Shown in pieces: positions 27,748 to 37,452 of a stretch of DNA of 55,735 nt. The position numbers and the translations under genes were made by a program. Every line of letters begins with the position of its first letter. Position 1 is the first letter of the stretch. The notes under the pieces were generated by a model. That model ran no database searches. It was not told where the DNA came from and saw only the letters and a program-made list of their open reading frames with translations. Origin of the DNA: Candidatus Poribacteria bacterium (GTDB taxonomy: Bacteria; Poribacteria; WGA-4E; UBA9662); NCBI GenBank assembly GCA_030748495.1, contig JASMLX010000031.1, positions 1-55,735 on the forward strand, in the 5' to 3' direction.

Positions 27748-28995
27748 TTAGAAGTATTCGCTAAACCACTCTTTCATCCGCTGGGTAATCTGTCCAAACA
27801 GGTTATCTCCCGGTTTCATGAACTGTCGGCCGCTTTCAGTTGACTGACGAACCACGGATCCGTACATCACCAACCCAACACCAGTAGCGTAGATTGGGCT
27901 ATTGACACGGTCACTCAGTCCTTTCAGTGGCCTTGGGTAGCCAATTCGGACAGGATATGGCAATCGGTCCTGTACCAATTCCAGTAAACCGCTAACTAAG
28001 GAGGTTCCACCCGTTAAAACCAATCCGGCTGGGGTTGAAGTCCCATAAGATGCAATTTCGTTGTGAATAAGGTCAATTGTCTCCTCCATGCGACATTGGA
28101 TAATCTCCGCTAAATGTTGCCGCGGAATTAGACGGGGGCGCTGAAATCCTCCCACTGTTGGTGGTTGGATCTTTTCATGTGCCTCGATTAGTTCGACCAG
28201 TGCACATCCACGACGATGTTTCAGAATCTCAGCATCGTATGGCGTCATTTTTAACAATTGGGCGATGTCGTTAGTGACATGATCCCCACCAACTGCAATG
28301 ACTTTGGTATGACGGAGAGCGTCATCTTTGTAGATTACAATATCGGTGGTACCGCCGCCCATGTCGGCCAAAGTTACACCTACTGATCGTTCATCTGAGG
28401 TTAAAATTGAGTCTGCTGAAGCAATCGGCTCCAAGACAATATCTTCTACCGATAGACCTGCGTTATTAATACTCTTAAGCAGATTTTGTACTGATGCCAC
28501 TGCCCCTGTAATAATATGGACATAAGCTTCGAGCCGAATACCTGACATACCAACAGGATGTTTAATCCCATCTTGATCATCCACGACAAAGTCTTGTGAA
28601 ATTACATGTAGTACCTCTCGATCAACAGGGGTTGCGGTAGCCTTGGCAGTGTTAATAGCACGATCAACGTCAGCTTGTATAATCTGATGGCCTTCTCCAG
28701 ATACCGCTACCACTCCGTGCGAGGTCTGCCCCAGAATGTGTCCCCCGGCAATACCGGCATAAACCGACCCAACCTGAACACCAGCCATCATTTCGGCCTC
28801 CTTAACGGATTCCCGTATCGAGGCCGTTGTCTTTTCAATGTCGACTACTACCCCTTTTCGGAGGCCTTCGGATGGGGCTGTACCAACTCCGACAATCTCG
28901 ATTTTCTCTGGATCTGATTGCCATGTATTCCCAATAATGGTGGCAATTTTACTCGTACCGATATCTAAACCAACAACGATATCACCGCTGGCCAT
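27748..28995 (-). CDS. ftsA: Cell division protein FtsA
   Basis: Actin-fold division protein of 415 residues, which tethers FtsZ filaments to the membrane in most bacteria. It starts with VVGLDIGTSKIATIIGN (phosphate 1 motif), has VGVTLADMGGGTTDIVIYK (phosphate 2) and LVLTGGTSLVSGLLELV (adenosine motif). The C-terminal end, QRMKEWFSEYF, fits the amphipathic membrane-targeting helix. The start overlaps ftsQ by 14 bases, so it is probably translationally coupled. It is the last gene of the cluster; ftsZ, which usually follows, is not there. AAGGAAA lies just before the ATG. Confidence 0.95.
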   Translation of the reverse strand: MASGDIVVGLDIGTSKIATIIGNTWQSDPEKIEIVGVGTAPSEGLRKGVVVDIEKTTASIRESVKEAEMMAGVQVGSVYAGIAGGHILGQTSHGVVAVSGEGHQIIQADVDRAINTAKATATPVDREVLHVISQDFVVDDQDGIKHPVGMSGIRLEAYVHIITGAVASVQNLLKSINNAGLSVEDIVLEPIASADSILTSDERSVGVTLADMGGGTTDIVIYKDDALRHTKVIAVGGDHVTNDIAQLLKMTPYDAEILKHRRGCALVELIEAHEKIQPPTVGGFQRPRLIPRQHLAEIIQCRMEETIDLIHNEIASYGTSTPAGLVLTGGTSLVSGLLELVQDRLPYPVRIGYPRPLKGLSDRVNSPIYATGVGLVMYGSVVRQSTESGRQFMKPGDNLFGQITQRMKEWFSEYF

Positions 28996-29965
28996 TTTCC
29001 TTATCTCCCCAATACATAACGTTTTTGAATCTAAAATCTAAGTAATCGCCAACTAAAGGTTGGGTGCCAACTTTCAATTGTTTTCGTTCAGATATACGAG
29101 AGAATCCGTATTTTTCTGAGGTCATTGACCTCAGAAAAACCCCGACATTCTGAAGTCCACCTTCGATTAGATCGGTAGATAGCCATATCTGCGGCAAATT
29201 ATCACAGGATAGGACAACTGAATCGCCATGATGGGACGGTCGAGTGGTAAAAGTCTCGACCGTTCTCAATTTGGTTAAAAGTTCCGGTCTTTTTTCTTCA
29301 ATAAGCTTAATTACGCGCTTACATAACAAAAAGTCGCTGAGCCAGCGACTATCAATCTGCGTTCCAACCTGCTGTGTCTGCACATCTAGATTGAGGCGAT
29401 TATGTTCTGCTAAAATAAAATGATGTATGGCATTTGTAGACCCGAAGCCTTCTGCTCGTCGCCTAGTCTTGAAGACCTCAAACACCTTAAAGGCATCTAT
29501 GTATTCTAACACAAACCCTTCAACGTCAACTAGGATGAATTTTTTATTCAAACGAGATTGATCCTGCACAATAGCAAAGGGTTTTCGTTCAGTAACCTCA
29601 ATATCCAAGGATCTGGCAAAGTTGTGCTTTGCAATCTGAACTCCCTTAACATAACTCAAGTTTCTCCGGATTTGCTGTTTCAAGTCTTCTAACGAAATTT
29701 GAAGCATTAAATCTCGGCCCAGATTGAGTCCAGAAGCATAGAGAATTTCTGCTTCAGAATACCGATCACCACCCGAAATAGAGACATGTTGCAAATCAAA
29801 GTAATCTACCATCAACCGACCTAATGTCAGCAAACTAAGTAGACCAATGCAGATTTGTATTAGCAGTTTCGAAACTAATAGCTGCGACGATCGGTTAGAA
29901 CCAATCCTATAATCTGCAACAGTTGCCTTAAAGGTGCGGTGGTTAGTAGCCGTATTAGTTTGCAT
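28982..29965 (-). CDS. ftsQ: Cell division protein FtsQ (POTRA domain)
   Basis: This 327-residue bitopic inner-membrane protein has a cytoplasmic tail, one transmembrane helix at about residues 30-52 (ICIGLLSLLTLGRLMV), then a POTRA domain (HVSISGGDRYSEAEILYASG) and the beta domain after KGVQIAKHNFARSLDIEVTE. That order is the FtsQ/DivIB plan. Conservation is otherwise low, as usual for this family, and the call leans on position between murC and ftsA. It overlaps murC by 11 bases and ftsA by 14. It would recruit FtsB, FtsL and FtsW at the septum. Confidence 0.88.
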   Translation of the reverse strand: MQTNTATNHRTFKATVADYRIGSNRSSQLLVSKLLIQICIGLLSLLTLGRLMVDYFDLQHVSISGGDRYSEAEILYASGLNLGRDLMLQISLEDLKQQIRRNLSYVKGVQIAKHNFARSLDIEVTERKPFAIVQDQSRLNKKFILVDVEGFVLEYIDAFKVFEVFKTRRRAEGFGSTNAIHHFILAEHNRLNLDVQTQQVGTQIDSRWLSDFLLCKRVIKLIEEKRPELLTKLRTVETFTTRPSHHGDSVVLSCDNLPQIWLSTDLIEGGLQNVGVFLRSMTSEKYGFSRISERKQLKVGTQPLVGDYLDFRFKNVMYWGDKENGQR

Positions 29966-31382
29966 CTTTAAGGTATTTTAGTAGTTTCCGTCCCACTTGC
30001 CAAATATCGCCAGCACCAGCGGTGATGACGATATCATTAGGTTGAAGCAGGTCTACAATCTCTTCGACTACCAGATCAGACATATAAATGACGTTTGGGT
30101 GTCCTTGATCACGAATCGAATCAGCCAGTATTTTGGCGGAAACGCCGTTCAACAGTGTTTCTCCAGCCGCATAAATGGGAGTCAGCAACAGTAGATCTGT
30201 ATCTGCAAAAGAGACCGCAAACTCATCGGCTAACGATTGAACCCGTTGGTAACGATGCGGTTGGACAATTCCAACTACCCGCCGGTTGTAACCGGTTTTG
30301 GCAGCGCGGAAAACGGCACGTAATTTGGCCGGATTATGCGCATAATCATCAACAACCATAATTCCCTTCACTTCGCCTAAAATCTCGAACCGACGATGAA
30401 TACCCTGAAAGTTTGCCAGTGCTTCTTGAATTTGCTGAAAAGAGAGTGGTGTTGGATAGTCTCGCCCAAAAGCCGAAGATATGGTTAGGCCTACGGCAAT
30501 AGCCGCCAGTGCATTTGACACATTGTGTAGCCCCGGCATGTTAAGCTGGATCTGTCCCAACGGGTTGCCACTCTGAGAAACACGAAAAGAACTCCGAGTA
30601 TTTTCAAATTGGATCTGATCAGCTTTAATCTCAGCCTCTGTTTCTACACCGTAGGTGACATACCGCTTACGCACCTGAGGTAAAATCTGTCGGATATTTT
30701 CTTGATCCAAACATAATACCGCCGAACCATAAAACGGCACTTTGTTGATGAAGTTAAGAAATGCGCTACGGATTTCAGCCAGATCGTGATAATAGTCCAG
30801 GTGATCTACGTCGATTGAGGTTACAACCGCTAAGCCGGGCGTGTAATGTTTAAATGAACCATAAGCTTCATCCGCTTCAACCACCATTAAGTCACTCTGG
30901 CCGATCCGAGCGTGGCTACCGATACTGATCAATTTCCCTCCAACAACCACTGTTGGATCCAGTCGTTCTAGCACGGCTGCGGTCATAGCGGTTGTGGTTG
31001 TTTTACCATGCGTACCACTGATGGCAATACTGTAATACGACCGCATAATTTCGGCCAGCATTTCAGCACCCCTGATAACGGGAATTTTCCTCGCAATTGC
31101 AAGTTGAACCTCAGGATTATCAGTCGGTACTGCAGGTGAAGTTACAACAACATCTGCAGTACCAACTTGCTCAGCCAAATGACCTTGGAAAATTATCAGC
31201 CCTAGGTCTATCAGCCGTTGTGTCGATTCATTTTGTCGTTGATCAGAGCCTGTAATCTGGAATCCGTGATGGGCTAAAATCTCAGCAATTCCGCTGAGCC
31301 CTGCACCACCGATACCGACAAAGTGAATATGTTGCGTTTGACCTAACAGGTGAGGCTCAGGTTGCTTAAAGATAGTTTTCAA
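29955..31382 (-). CDS. murC: UDP-N-acetylmuramate--L-alanine ligase
   Basis: A 475-residue Mur ligase that adds L-alanine to UDP-MurNAc with ATP. It has the N-terminal HFVGIGGAGLSGIAEILAHH Rossmann motif, the ATP loop ISGTHGKTTTTAM, VVEADEAYGSFKHYTP in the central domain, and the C-terminal VVDDYAHNPAKLRAVF and IVQPHRYQRVQSL blocks. This identifies MurC rather than MurD, E or F. The start is a TTG without a strong ribosome site. It follows murG after 119 bases and overlaps ftsQ downstream, placing it in the division and cell-wall cluster. Confidence 0.95.
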   Translation of the reverse strand: MKTIFKQPEPHLLGQTQHIHFVGIGGAGLSGIAEILAHHGFQITGSDQRQNESTQRLIDLGLIIFQGHLAEQVGTADVVVTSPAVPTDNPEVQLAIARKIPVIRGAEMLAEIMRSYYSIAISGTHGKTTTTAMTAAVLERLDPTVVVGGKLISIGSHARIGQSDLMVVEADEAYGSFKHYTPGLAVVTSIDVDHLDYYHDLAEIRSAFLNFINKVPFYGSAVLCLDQENIRQILPQVRKRYVTYGVETEAEIKADQIQFENTRSSFRVSQSGNPLGQIQLNMPGLHNVSNALAAIAVGLTISSAFGRDYPTPLSFQQIQEALANFQGIHRRFEILGEVKGIMVVDDYAHNPAKLRAVFRAAKTGYNRRVVGIVQPHRYQRVQSLADEFAVSFADTDLLLLTPIYAAGETLLNGVSAKILADSIRDQGHPNVIYMSDLVVEEIVDLLQPNDIVITAGAGDIWQVGRKLLKYLKDAN

Positions 31383-31501
31383 CTCGTTTTTTGAATTAGG
31401 GATTTCTTAACTTACTAACCCCTTGGCTAAAAGTAAACTAGACTCCGGTAAGCAACTGGAGGTTGACCTCCTAGGCCAGATGAAAGATGAAACTGCTTAG
31501 G

Positions 31502-32677
31502 TTACTTAAAGGTGTCCTTCGGAGAGTCCTGTTCACGACATGTTGTCTGTTTGGAAAGAAGGGGCAGTAACTTCAGAATAGAACAAGCAATTTCTTGACT
31601 GGCATTAGGTTGACCTAAATTACGACTACTCATTGCCATCTGAGATAATTGATCCTCATTGGTAAGCAGATCTATTACCAGGTCCGCTAGATCAACAGCA
31701 GTAGTTCGGTTTTGCGGACAGATTGCGGCAGCCCCAGCGCTAGCTAACGCCTCAGCATTATGATATTGATGATTGTCCGCAGAATCACGTGGAATCAAAA
31801 TAGCTGGAATCCCACAAGCTGTTATTTCGGAGATAGTCGATCCGCCCGATCGGCAGATCATCAAGTCTGTCAAAGCGTAAATCTCCTCTACGTGATCAAA
31901 ATAGGGCTCAGTCAACGATAGTAAATCTGACTTTTGACCGTAAAAATGGCGGATCTGATCAGACCTCTGTTTGCCCGTTTGATGAACGATTTGAAAGCAA
32001 CGTTCATCCGAAGTGGATAAGATCTGGTCAATCATCCCCAAGACTAATTGGTTGATAGCCGTTGCGCCCTGACTACCCCCCATGACAAAGATCGTTTTCA
32101 AGTCGGGTGATAGCCCGTATTTTTGAAAAAGCTCGGAAGCCCTTGGTAATTGTTGACCAATTTCGGGTCGGATTGGATTGCCCGTCACTTTACCAACTTC
32201 TGGTGGGAAATAAGATTTGGCTGCTGGCAATGATAGATAAGCCTCCTGTACCCAGGTGGCCAAAATACGGTTGGTCAAGCCGGGGACTGCGTTTTGCTCT
32301 TGTAAAACGGTCAGAATCCGGTTTAAATGGGCAGCACAGAGAACCGGACCGGAGACATAACCACCAGTTCCGACCACGATCAATGGTTTAATTTGCTGTA
32401 GCAGTTGACTGGCTTGAATTAGGCCAGCAACAACTTTAAAAATGACGGGGACCCACTGCAAAGTCAACCGTCTTGGAAAACCTGCTACAGAAATTGGGAA
32501 GAATTGAAATCCGTATTGCGGCACAATTTGAGACTCCAACCGGTCTCGAGCGCCAATAAAGGCGATCCGAAGCTCGGGGTCAATTTGTTGTAGCGCATTG
32601 GCAATACTGATAGCTGGATATATATGTCCTCCAGTTCCACCACCCGAAATAATGATCTGGATTTTAGAGGGTGACAT
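31502..32677 (-). CDS. murG: UDP-GlcNAc transferase MurG (lipid II synthesis)
   Basis: This GT28 glycosyltransferase of 391 residues moves GlcNAc onto lipid I at the inner face of the membrane. It has the glycine-rich IISGGGTGGHIYPAISIANA loop, VVGTGGYVSGPVL, VMGGSQGATAINQ, and the donor-site CRSGGSTISEITACGIPAIL. Length and motif order are normal for MurG. Only four bases separate it from the ftsW stop, so the two are co-transcribed. Confidence 0.96.
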   Translation of the reverse strand: MSPSKIQIIISGGGTGGHIYPAISIANALQQIDPELRIAFIGARDRLESQIVPQYGFQFFPISVAGFPRRLTLQWVPVIFKVVAGLIQASQLLQQIKPLIVVGTGGYVSGPVLCAAHLNRILTVLQEQNAVPGLTNRILATWVQEAYLSLPAAKSYFPPEVGKVTGNPIRPEIGQQLPRASELFQKYGLSPDLKTIFVMGGSQGATAINQLVLGMIDQILSTSDERCFQIVHQTGKQRSDQIRHFYGQKSDLLSLTEPYFDHVEEIYALTDLMICRSGGSTISEITACGIPAILIPRDSADNHQYHNAEALASAGAAAICPQNRTTAVDLADLVIDLLTNEDQLSQMAMSSRNLGQPNASQEIACSILKLLPLLSKQTTCREQDSPKDTFK

Positions 32678-32681
32678 AACC

Positions 32682-33950
32682 TTAGTGCGTATAGCCTGTT
32701 CTCTCGAATAAGCCCGTTTGACAGAAACGAGAAATGTTAAGTAGAATACCGATACTGATTAGACTCATCAGTAGTGACGATCCACCATAGCTAATAAACG
32801 GTAAGGTAATTCCTTTCGTTGGAAGTGCACCGAGCGCCACCCCAATATTGATAAAAGCCTGTAGCCCAATTTGAGCTGTGATTCCGAAGGCGACCAAACT
32901 GGCAAACTTGGTCTCACCACCAACATTGATAGATGACGTGGAGGCCGATTCTTTGTGACTTCCCTGCGAGCTACTAACTTGAAGTGCGATCTGGATTCCA
33001 CGCCAGACCAGCAGTATGTAGAGGGCAATCAACCCCATTGCACCAACCAGCCCTAATTCTTCGGCTACGACAGCAAAAACAAAGTCGGTATCAGCATATG
33101 GTAATCGACCTAATTTGTGAATGCTATTACCGATGCCAGTACCGAATAACCCACCAGAGGCGATGGCATTTAGCGACTGTTCAACCTGATAATGGGTATC
33201 GAAAGGAGATTTCAAGGACCGAAGATAATCGGTGATCCGCTGCATTTTGTAGGTGTCATCTTGAACCCAACCATAAATCAAGACCCCAGCACTGCCCATG
33301 ACTAACAAAATTTGCGTTAACCTGGCACCACCGATAAAAAGGAGCCCTAGTACGACGGCACTAATCAGAACCGCTGAACCAAAGTCCGGCTGAATATATA
33401 ATAGAACGAAGACAATAGCTAATACGAGGATAGATGGGAAAACACCTCGTCTCAAACTGTGGATATGTTGACGTTTAGCGACTAAAAAACGAGCCGTATA
33501 GATAACCAGCCCTAGCTTTGCCAGTTCAACTGGCTGGAAACCAACACCCGAAATTTGAATCCAACGATAGAATTTCCGTTCAGTAGAGCCCGCTGGGTCT
33601 CCGAGTGGTGTGAAAACCAGTATGAGTGCAATGATTGTACTGATTAACAAATGGTAAGCGTATTTTTGGTAAATTTGGAACGGAATTAGTGAGACAATCC
33701 ACATGCTGGCGCAACCTAGAAGGCAGGCAAATGCTTGGCGATAAAACCGGGACAAATTTCCGTTACTGTAGAGCATTACCAGTCCAAAAGCTGTCAGGCA
33801 AACAGCGACGAAAAGTAGTTGCTGGTCAATACTATTATTAGTCTTAACTGTAGGAATTGTATTGCTCGAGGCCTCCCAGTCCTCTCTTTCTCGGAGGCGG
33901 TTGAGGGTCAGGTTAATCAGGCTAGGGAATTTGGAATCCTTACTTCTCAT
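32682..33950 (-). CDS. ftsW: SEDS glycosyltransferase FtsW
   Basis: This 422-residue multi-pass membrane protein of the SEDS family polymerises septal peptidoglycan together with a class B penicillin-binding protein. It shows about ten hydrophobic helices, the WIQISGVGFQPVELAKLGLV loop and YIQPDFGSAVLI. The end holds the family signature KGITLPFISYGGSSLLMSLI. A soluble N-terminal tail of ~50 residues is longer than usual. The position directly before murG favours FtsW over RodA. A Ser/Glu-rich insert (SSQGSHKESASTSS) sits in a loop near residue 330. Confidence 0.94.
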   Translation of the reverse strand: MRSKDSKFPSLINLTLNRLREREDWEASSNTIPTVKTNNSIDQQLLFVAVCLTAFGLVMLYSNGNLSRFYRQAFACLLGCASMWIVSLIPFQIYQKYAYHLLISTIIALILVFTPLGDPAGSTERKFYRWIQISGVGFQPVELAKLGLVIYTARFLVAKRQHIHSLRRGVFPSILVLAIVFVLLYIQPDFGSAVLISAVVLGLLFIGGARLTQILLVMGSAGVLIYGWVQDDTYKMQRITDYLRSLKSPFDTHYQVEQSLNAIASGGLFGTGIGNSIHKLGRLPYADTDFVFAVVAEELGLVGAMGLIALYILLVWRGIQIALQVSSSQGSHKESASTSSINVGGETKFASLVAFGITAQIGLQAFINIGVALGALPTKGITLPFISYGGSSLLMSLISIGILLNISRFCQTGLFERTGYTH

Positions 33951-34111
33951 TACTGTACTCTACGCCTTACTAATGAATATCCCTCTCTACTTGTACCTCT
34001 GATCAAGAGCACGTCAACTGCAAGTTTAATGTGATGAGTGAATAATGCAATGCTTCTACTTTCGATGAGTGGAAGATAAACTTTGATACCTCATTCCGTA
34101 TTCTTACATTC

Positions 34112-35614
34112 CTAATGTTTTTCTGAGGAACAGGTTTGTTTATCTAGTTTGGCGATAGCTTGTTGGAAAGAGGAGCCACGATCTTTGTAGTCGATAAACA
34201 TGTCATAACTGGCGTTGGCCGGTGACAGCAAAACAGTATCACCTGAAACCGCAGTTTGGAAAGCCTGCTCAACGGCTAATTCCATTGTTGGTGTGCTCAA
34301 AGTAACGACATAGTCTGAAAGTGCGTTTCGGATTGTTTGTGTCTGTTGCCCTAATAAAATTAGGACTTTGACACGAGACTTGATCAATCCAATGAGTGGG
34401 GTATAATCGTTGCCTTTGTCGTACCCTCCCATGATCAGCAAAATCCGTCTACCGGTGGTTGAAATAGATCTTAATGCAGCTTGAGTAGCGGCGACATTGG
34501 TCGCTTTGGAATCGTCGATAAAGTCGATTCCGTTGATCTGCTGAACTGACTCGAAAGCGTGTCGAAGTGAAGCATGATCTGTCGCTTTAAAATTGTAGAG
34601 TGCTTGACGAATCTTCAGAACAGGTATCCGGCAGATCTGACCAATAGCGACAGCCGACAGAATATTATCTAAGTTATGATTGCCAGCCAAGGAGATTGGC
34701 TCTCGGTCACAGATATAGGATTGCTTTCTAGATCCCGTATCAGACGACTGCTTGGCGGCGTAGTTTGGGGCATAAATCTGCCCATTTTGTCTGTAAACCA
34801 TAGTCTTGTCGACTATGGTTTGAGAAAAAAAAGCAGGTCGCACACAAGTCTCCGCTTGGTTCAAGTCAGTGAGACTAGCGGTGTATGGGTCGTCAGCATT
34901 GAGGACAATCCAGTCATCGGCGGTTTGATTGGCATAGATCTTCTGTTTGGCCTGTTGATAAGCTTCCAGGGTTCGGTGACGATCTAGATGGTCGGGCGAT
35001 AAATTTAGAATGGCACTGATCGTTGGATGAAAACTAACAGTGGCCTCCAACTGGAAACTGCTGACTTCAGCCACTACAATATCTTCAGCAGTTAAATCCA
35101 GCACAGAATTAGAGAATGGCTCTCCAATATTACCCACCACGCAAACTCGACGAAAGTTGCCCTGTTTTAAGATTTCACCTGTCAGAAGAGTAGTAGTGGT
35201 TTTGCCTTTGGTGCCGGTAATTGCGATGATCGGGGCTAAACAGACAGAGCTAGCTACCTCAAGTTCACTCACTATTGGAATTCTCTGTTGTTTGGCTTCG
35301 GACAAGATCGGGACTTGGTCAACGGGAACACCGGGAGAAACGACAATTAGATCAGCCTTCTCGATACAACGATAGTTATGTTGGCCTAAAACATAATCAA
35401 TCGGATATTGGGCCAACATCGACGTGTCAGCAAGATCGTCAATGGCAGATCGTAGTTGGTCTATAGGTCGAATATCGGTACAGAGAACAGCCGCGCCTAA
35501 CTGAGATAACATCGCGGCCGCTGCTGTTCCACTCCGACTGAGGCCAAAAACAGTAATGCGTTGGCCTAAAAAATTTGGACGTCGGGTCTGTCTTGATAGG
35601 CCGGCAACTTTCAT
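34112..35614 (-). CDS. murD: UDP-N-acetylmuramoylalanine--D-glutamate ligase
   Basis: A Mur ligase of about 500 residues that adds D-glutamate. It has the N-terminal ITVFGLSRSGTAAAAML fold, VVSPGVPVD, the ATP loop ITGTKGKTTTTLLTGEILK, VAEVSSFQLEATVSFHP and LNLSPDHLDRHRTLEAY, and ends with VLLSPANASYDMFIDYKDRG. This set is diagnostic for MurD. I prefer the ATG at 35614 to a TTG one codon earlier. It lies upstream of ftsW by 161 bases; mraY, often just before murD, is not in this position. Confidence 0.95.
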   Translation of the reverse strand: MKVAGLSRQTRRPNFLGQRITVFGLSRSGTAAAAMLSQLGAAVLCTDIRPIDQLRSAIDDLADTSMLAQYPIDYVLGQHNYRCIEKADLIVVSPGVPVDQVPILSEAKQQRIPIVSELEVASSVCLAPIIAITGTKGKTTTTLLTGEILKQGNFRRVCVVGNIGEPFSNSVLDLTAEDIVVAEVSSFQLEATVSFHPTISAILNLSPDHLDRHRTLEAYQQAKQKIYANQTADDWIVLNADDPYTASLTDLNQAETCVRPAFFSQTIVDKTMVYRQNGQIYAPNYAAKQSSDTGSRKQSYICDREPISLAGNHNLDNILSAVAIGQICRIPVLKIRQALYNFKATDHASLRHAFESVQQINGIDFIDDSKATNVAATQAALRSISTTGRRILLIMGGYDKGNDYTPLIGLIKSRVKVLILLGQQTQTIRNALSDYVVTLSTPTMELAVEQAFQTAVSGDTVLLSPANASYDMFIDYKDRGSSFQQAIAKLDKQTCSSEKH

Positions 35615-35652
35615 CAAACCGGTTGAACTGAGCAGATCTACTCAGTTAGATG

Positions 35653-36276
35653 TCAGCCAATTTGCTCTGAGCGGACTTGTGAGGGCATCCCACTATCTGA
35701 ATCTTCATCCAGATTTGACTGGCCAAAGTCAACCTTTCCCGATTCGTAGGAAGCTTCGACCACGGACCGTACAATTTGGATGGTCAATCGGCCTACATCG
35801 CGAACGAAGTCCTGGTGAGCGTTGTTCACAGGCGGTAACTGCCGATAAGGTCCTTTTCGAGAAGGCTGACTTGTAGTTGAGAGTTGCCGGCTAGCGACCT
35901 GAAGGGCAGTTGTAACCAGTTCAGATGGCACTGAAATTGGAGTCGCTGTCTCTTGTGCCCCATCATCTATCTCTGCCGCAGGAAAAGATAGATCTGTATC
36001 CGAGGGGAAATCTTCACCGCTCAGAAAGGCATTTTGCCTCGATTCGATTTCGGCCATCAGTAGTTTTGCTGCTTCCTGCTCGGCCTGCTTTTTCGTGCCA
36101 GCAATGGCGCATGGAGTTTCAAAAGTCTGCTTGGCATATTTAATCTGCACCATCCATTGAGCTTTTCCTTCAACTGCTGCAACGTCTGCCTGGCTTGTTT
36201 CGTAGACCGGGGGCGAGGGATAGCGTCCCAAACAGTATTGTTGCAACAGCCCTTTGTAATTTATCTCTTCCGACAT
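35653..36276 (-). CDS. Stand-alone double-stranded RNA-binding domain protein
   Basis: Residues 6-78 form a dsRBD: INYKGLLQQYCLGRYPSPPV opens helix 1, a beta sheet follows, and KKQAEQEAAKLLMAEI is the basic helix 2 that contacts the RNA groove. In bacteria this domain is usually the tail of ribonuclease III; here there is no nuclease domain. The remaining 130 residues are acidic, Ser/Pro-rich and probably disordered, with a short region near residue 150 (RDVGRLTIQIVRSVVEASYE) that may form a helix. AAAGGAGAAAGA is a strong ribosome site. It lies between argC and murD on the same strand, with short gaps. The target RNA is unknown. Confidence 0.8.
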   Translation of the reverse strand: MSEEINYKGLLQQYCLGRYPSPPVYETSQADVAAVEGKAQWMVQIKYAKQTFETPCAIAGTKKQAEQEAAKLLMAEIESRQNAFLSGEDFPSDTDLSFPAAEIDDGAQETATPISVPSELVTTALQVASRQLSTTSQPSRKGPYRQLPPVNNAHQDFVRDVGRLTIQIVRSVVEASYESGKVDFGQSNLDEDSDSGMPSQVRSEQIG

Positions 36277-36301
36277 TCTTTCTCCTTTGAAAACTAATTT
36301 A

Positions 36302-37345
36302 TTAAGGCATTAGGCCTGGCGACATCAGACCTACCGTTTCTGTCAATCCGTACATTAAGTTTAAGTTTTGTACCACTGCTCCAGCTGCACCTTTTACCAG
36401 ATTGTCGATAGCGGACATTACGATCACCCGGTCAGTTCGCGAATCTACCTCTAAACCTAAATGACAGAAGTTACTGCCCAGTACCGCCTTGGTTTGTGGG
36501 TACTCACCAATATCTAGAACTTGGACAAATGGTTCCTCAGCATAGATACAGCGATAGTGATCGAGGAGATCTGCTGTCGTGGTTGATACGGCAAGATTAG
36601 TGTAGGTAGTGGTCAGTATCCCACGTGTCATCGGAACGAGGTGGGGAGTGAAATTGACCATTACCGTTTCGCCGGCTATTGCACTCAGCTCTTGCTCAAT
36701 TTCAGGGGTATGTCGATGTGTGACCAGACCGTAGGCGGTACAGTTAGATTCCCGGTTGGGATAGTGCGTTATCTCTTTGGCTTTGCTACCAGCACCAGAA
36801 ATTCCCGATTTGGAGTCGATAATGATGCTTTTGTTGTCGATCAAATGCGCCTTGACCAGCGGGGCAAGTGCTAAAATAGAGCCAGTCGGATAACAACCGG
36901 GATTAGCGACCAACTGAGCCGACGGGATCTGGTCTCTATACTGCTCTGGTATCCCGTAGACAGCCTTGGTCATTCGTTCCGCATCTGTGTGCTCAACTTG
37001 ATACCACTCTTCATACACCTCAGCCTCATTTAGGCGGTAGTCGGCACTAAAGTCAACCACCCTTAGACCTTGATCTAGAATTCTCGGCACAAAATCCATA
37101 GCAACCTTATGTGGCACGGCCAATACGACTATATCTACTCGATCCTTGAGCCTTTCGATTTCGAGTTTCTCAAAGCAGAGATCCACAAAACCGCGTAAAT
37201 TGGGTAAGACCCGGTCGACTCTTTGCCTTGTATAAGTTTCGGAGGTGACTAACGCCAGTTCGAAGCCTGCCGGATGTTGTATCAAAAGTCGTATCAGTTC
37301 ACTGCTGGTATAACCCGATGCCCCAACAATTCCAACTCTAACCAT
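36302..37345 (-). CDS. argC: N-acetyl-gamma-glutamyl-phosphate reductase
   Basis: A 347-residue NADPH-dependent reductase of arginine synthesis. VGIVGASGYTSSELIRLL is the cofactor loop; the active-site Cys lies in LVANPGCYPTGSILAL; SGISGAGSKAKEITHY and VNFTPHLVPMTRGILTT are further ArgC signatures. Length is normal. No other arg gene is adjacent, and it is divergent from murB with about 107 bases between the starts. Its stop is 25 bases before the dsRBD gene. Confidence 0.95.
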   Translation of the reverse strand: MVRVGIVGASGYTSSELIRLLIQHPAGFELALVTSETYTRQRVDRVLPNLRGFVDLCFEKLEIERLKDRVDIVVLAVPHKVAMDFVPRILDQGLRVVDFSADYRLNEAEVYEEWYQVEHTDAERMTKAVYGIPEQYRDQIPSAQLVANPGCYPTGSILALAPLVKAHLIDNKSIIIDSKSGISGAGSKAKEITHYPNRESNCTAYGLVTHRHTPEIEQELSAIAGETVMVNFTPHLVPMTRGILTTTYTNLAVSTTTADLLDHYRCIYAEEPFVQVLDIGEYPQTKAVLGSNFCHLGLEVDSRTDRVIVMSAIDNLVKGAAGAVVQNLNLMYGLTETVGLMSPGLMP

Positions 37346-37452
37346 CTATTTTCCCTGCTAATCTACGCTGCTAGTGACCTTGCATCTCATCATGCCAATT
37401 TGCTATGATTGTGGCAATAATAGCACATTCCTTTCGAGTGATACAAAGGATA

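Noticed and set aside
35365..35876. Long plus-strand frames opposite murD and the dsRBD gene
   Set aside because: They show no protein motifs and mirror real genes on the minus strand.
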